NCBI GenBank assembly: GCA_013140975.1
Contig: JABFRV010000072.1
Span: 1-48,282 of the forward strand
Reading direction: 5' to 3'
DNA length: 48,282 nt
Origin: Saprospiraceae bacterium
Lineage (GTDB): Bacteria; Bacteroidota; Bacteroidia; Chitinophagales; Saprospiraceae
Shown here: one piece after another, positions 46,796-48,282 of the stretch
How positions within the stretch are numbered: the first letter of the stretch is position 1
Layout of the letters: every line of letters begins with the position of its first letter
Program-made: the position numbers and the translations under genes
Notes under the pieces: generated by a model
What the model was told of the DNA's origin: nothing
Database searches by the model: none
The model's input: the letters and a program-made list of their open reading frames with translations, nothing else

Positions 46796-48169
46796 TTACC
46801 TCTTAATAATTAATCTTTTTTCAACGCTCTTTTCAGATATTACAATCAAAATATATGTTCCTGAAGCAATTCCTCTCAAACTTAATATTTCCTCTTCAAA
46901 GTTAATTCTTCCACCATAAATTTCCTTTGATTCCAGATCGCAAAGTCTTATAACTGAACCTCTTTTGGCATTCAAGATCTTTATGTTTTGATCAAATGGA
47001 TTTGGAGTAACTGCAATTCTGTTTTCCGGTTCAGGCAGTAAACTTACGCCAACAACTTCTTTTTCAGAATAATAATAATTTTCCCTTAATCCAATTACAT
47101 ATTTACTTTCAATATCCGAGTAAAATGAGGTAACAACTTCAGAAATTTGATTCTTTTGATTGTAAGTATTAGCATACTTTTCATCAATTGAAATCTCCCA
47201 GTTCTTATTTACAGCATCCCAGTCGTACGACTTAAATTCCAGGATAGACTTATTATTATCATACACTCTGACATACTGGTATTCCGGAATAAATTCCTTC
47301 AGGGCATCATTAAATACTTCTTTTAACTGGAATATTTCATTACCTGAATTATCATACTTATAAGTAAAAGAAAAACCAGGGATAAATCTCTCCCTGGAAT
47401 AAGTGAAATTTATCTCCTTATCAACCAATCGATTTAAATTGTATTCATAAACATTTCTAAATGCATACGTCCATTTCTTAGGAGTGTCATCCCATATCTC
47501 AGTCGTAGAGGTATCAATCAGGTTCTTAGAATTAATTGAAAATACTTCTCTTTGTTCATTCTTCCAGGAGTTTGTTGCGGTATCAAATGCTAAGCCGATT
47601 GAACTAATTAGATCGTTATTAGTATTATATACATAATCAAATCGCAAATTTAAATCCCAGGATTGGTTGGAATTGTTCCAAACATAAATTAAATCTTGTA
47701 TAGCTTTATCAGTTGCATTATAGCTTGTCTGATATTTACTATTTGGAACTACTTGTGACTGTGTGCCTGACCAGGAACTGATTATCGTTTCTAATATTCT
47801 ACCTTGATTATCAAATACCCTTTGAATTTTTGTATTAATCCGTATTCGACCGGTCGCAAAATCTTTGATAAAATGATTAACTTCAATTGGCTGTTCATAC
47901 TTATCATATTTATAAATAAATTTGTTATATAAATTCCAATTCTTTCCTATTTGATCATAGTCCCAATAATATACTGAATCCAATAATGATATCAATGGAG
48001 AGCGAGAAACAAGTTTGCCTTTAGCATATTCCTCATTCCAATTATTTATTTTTATTCGATTTCCTTTCAGATCAGAGCTATCTAACTTTAAATCGATTTT
48101 CGAACGAAATTTCTGCGCCTGTGATAATTGAACAAATAATATACAAATAAGAAGTAAAATGTATTTCAT
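46796..48169 (-). CDS. Secreted YD-like repeat protein with T9SS type A sorting domain
   Basis: 457 residues. Signal peptide at 1-18 (KYILLLICILFVQLSQA). About 60-370 consists of repeated beta-strand units rich in Tyr, Trp, Asp and Asn (for example WDYDQIGKNWNLYNKFIYKYD, FTYKYDNSGNEIFQL), recalling YD or RHS-like repeats. The last about 75 residues (VTPNPFDQNIKILNA ... GIASGTYILIVIS) are a type A tail. It is probably a surface-exposed protein; the function is unknown. No terminator was found in the short region shared with the convergent gene. Confidence 0.85.
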   Translation of the reverse strand: MKYILLLICILFVQLSQAQKFRSKIDLKLDSSDLKGNRIKINNWNEEYAKGKLVSRSPLISLLDSVYYWDYDQIGKNWNLYNKFIYKYDKYEQPIEVNHFIKDFATGRIRINTKIQRVFDNQGRILETIISSWSGTQSQVVPNSKYQTSYNATDKAIQDLIYVWNNSNQSWDLNLRFDYVYNTNNDLISSIGLAFDTATNSWKNEQREVFSINSKNLIDTSTTEIWDDTPKKWTYAFRNVYEYNLNRLVDKEINFTYSRERFIPGFSFTYKYDNSGNEIFQLKEVFNDALKEFIPEYQYVRVYDNNKSILEFKSYDWDAVNKNWEISIDEKYANTYNQKNQISEVVTSFYSDIESKYVIGLRENYYYSEKEVVGVSLLPEPENRIAVTPNPFDQNIKILNAKRGSVIRLCDLESKEIYGGRINFEEEILSLRGIASGTYILIVISEKSVEKRLIIKR

Positions 48170-48282
48170 ATTTTAAGTTCAACTATTAAGGTAATTTTAT
48201 TAAAGGTTATGCAATATTTATTATGCACTTGAATATTAAATTTTCATCTTTTCATCAATATGAAAATAAAGCAAAATTACTT

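Overview
The window is low-GC DNA from a member of the Bacteroidota. Evidence: many secreted proteins end in type IX secretion (T9SS) C-terminal sorting domains, one ends in the gliding-motility-associated (CHU_C-like) domain, likely -7 promoter boxes fit TAnnTTTG rather than TATAAT, starts are A/T-rich without clear Shine-Dalgarno sites, and regulation is by LytTR and HisKA_2 proteins. The mix of DUF11, SdrD_B, SprB/PKD and HYR modules fits a Saprospiria-like gliding or biofilm bacterium; the exact lineage is an inference. No rRNA, tRNA, CRISPR array, intact insertion sequence or phage gene was found.

Layout. 1-14.7 kb: one minus-strand gene for a 4716-residue secreted protein with 19 DUF11-type repeats, 4 SdrD_B domains and a T9SS type A tail, preceded by a small secreted SdrD_B-like protein (14.8-15.3 kb). 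15.3-16.4 kb: no convincing gene. 16.4-18.2 kb: a GNAT acetyltransferase, a Coq4-like protein and a small membrane protein. 18.3-20.1 kb: a plus-strand beta-helix T9SS cargo. 20.5-23.2 kb: a tight three-gene signalling operon (LytTR response regulator, TPR/HisKA_2 histidine kinase, receiver-like protein without its phosphoacceptor Asp). 23.6-27.3 kb: a beta-helix/HYR T9SS cargo. 27.7-28.2 kb: a four-helix membrane protein. 28.5-32.7 kb: a plus-strand SdrD_B/propeller/GCDS-repeat protein with a CHU_C tail. 33.1-43.1 kb: a second giant (3327 residues) with SprB/PKD arrays, DUF11-like domains, SdrD_B domains and the same C-terminal module as the first giant. 43.7-44.2 kb: a truncated third copy of that C-terminal tail. 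44.3-48.2 kb: a small secreted protein, a helical-repeat cytoplasmic protein and one more T9SS cargo.

How it fits together. About half of the genes encode exported surface proteins, and more than 80 percent of the coding length belongs to them. The two giants share about 830 C-terminal residues (last DUF11, four SdrD_B domains, linker, sorting tail) but have different N-terminal halves, which suggests module swapping around a common surface-anchoring end. Both contain internal higher-order repeats that are nearly identical at the DNA level (units of 969, about 1053, 708 and 465 nt), so length variation by recombination is expected. The T9SS machinery itself is not in the window. Strong hairpin terminators follow the two giants, the truncated copy, the 23.6-27.3 kb cargo and the small membrane protein.
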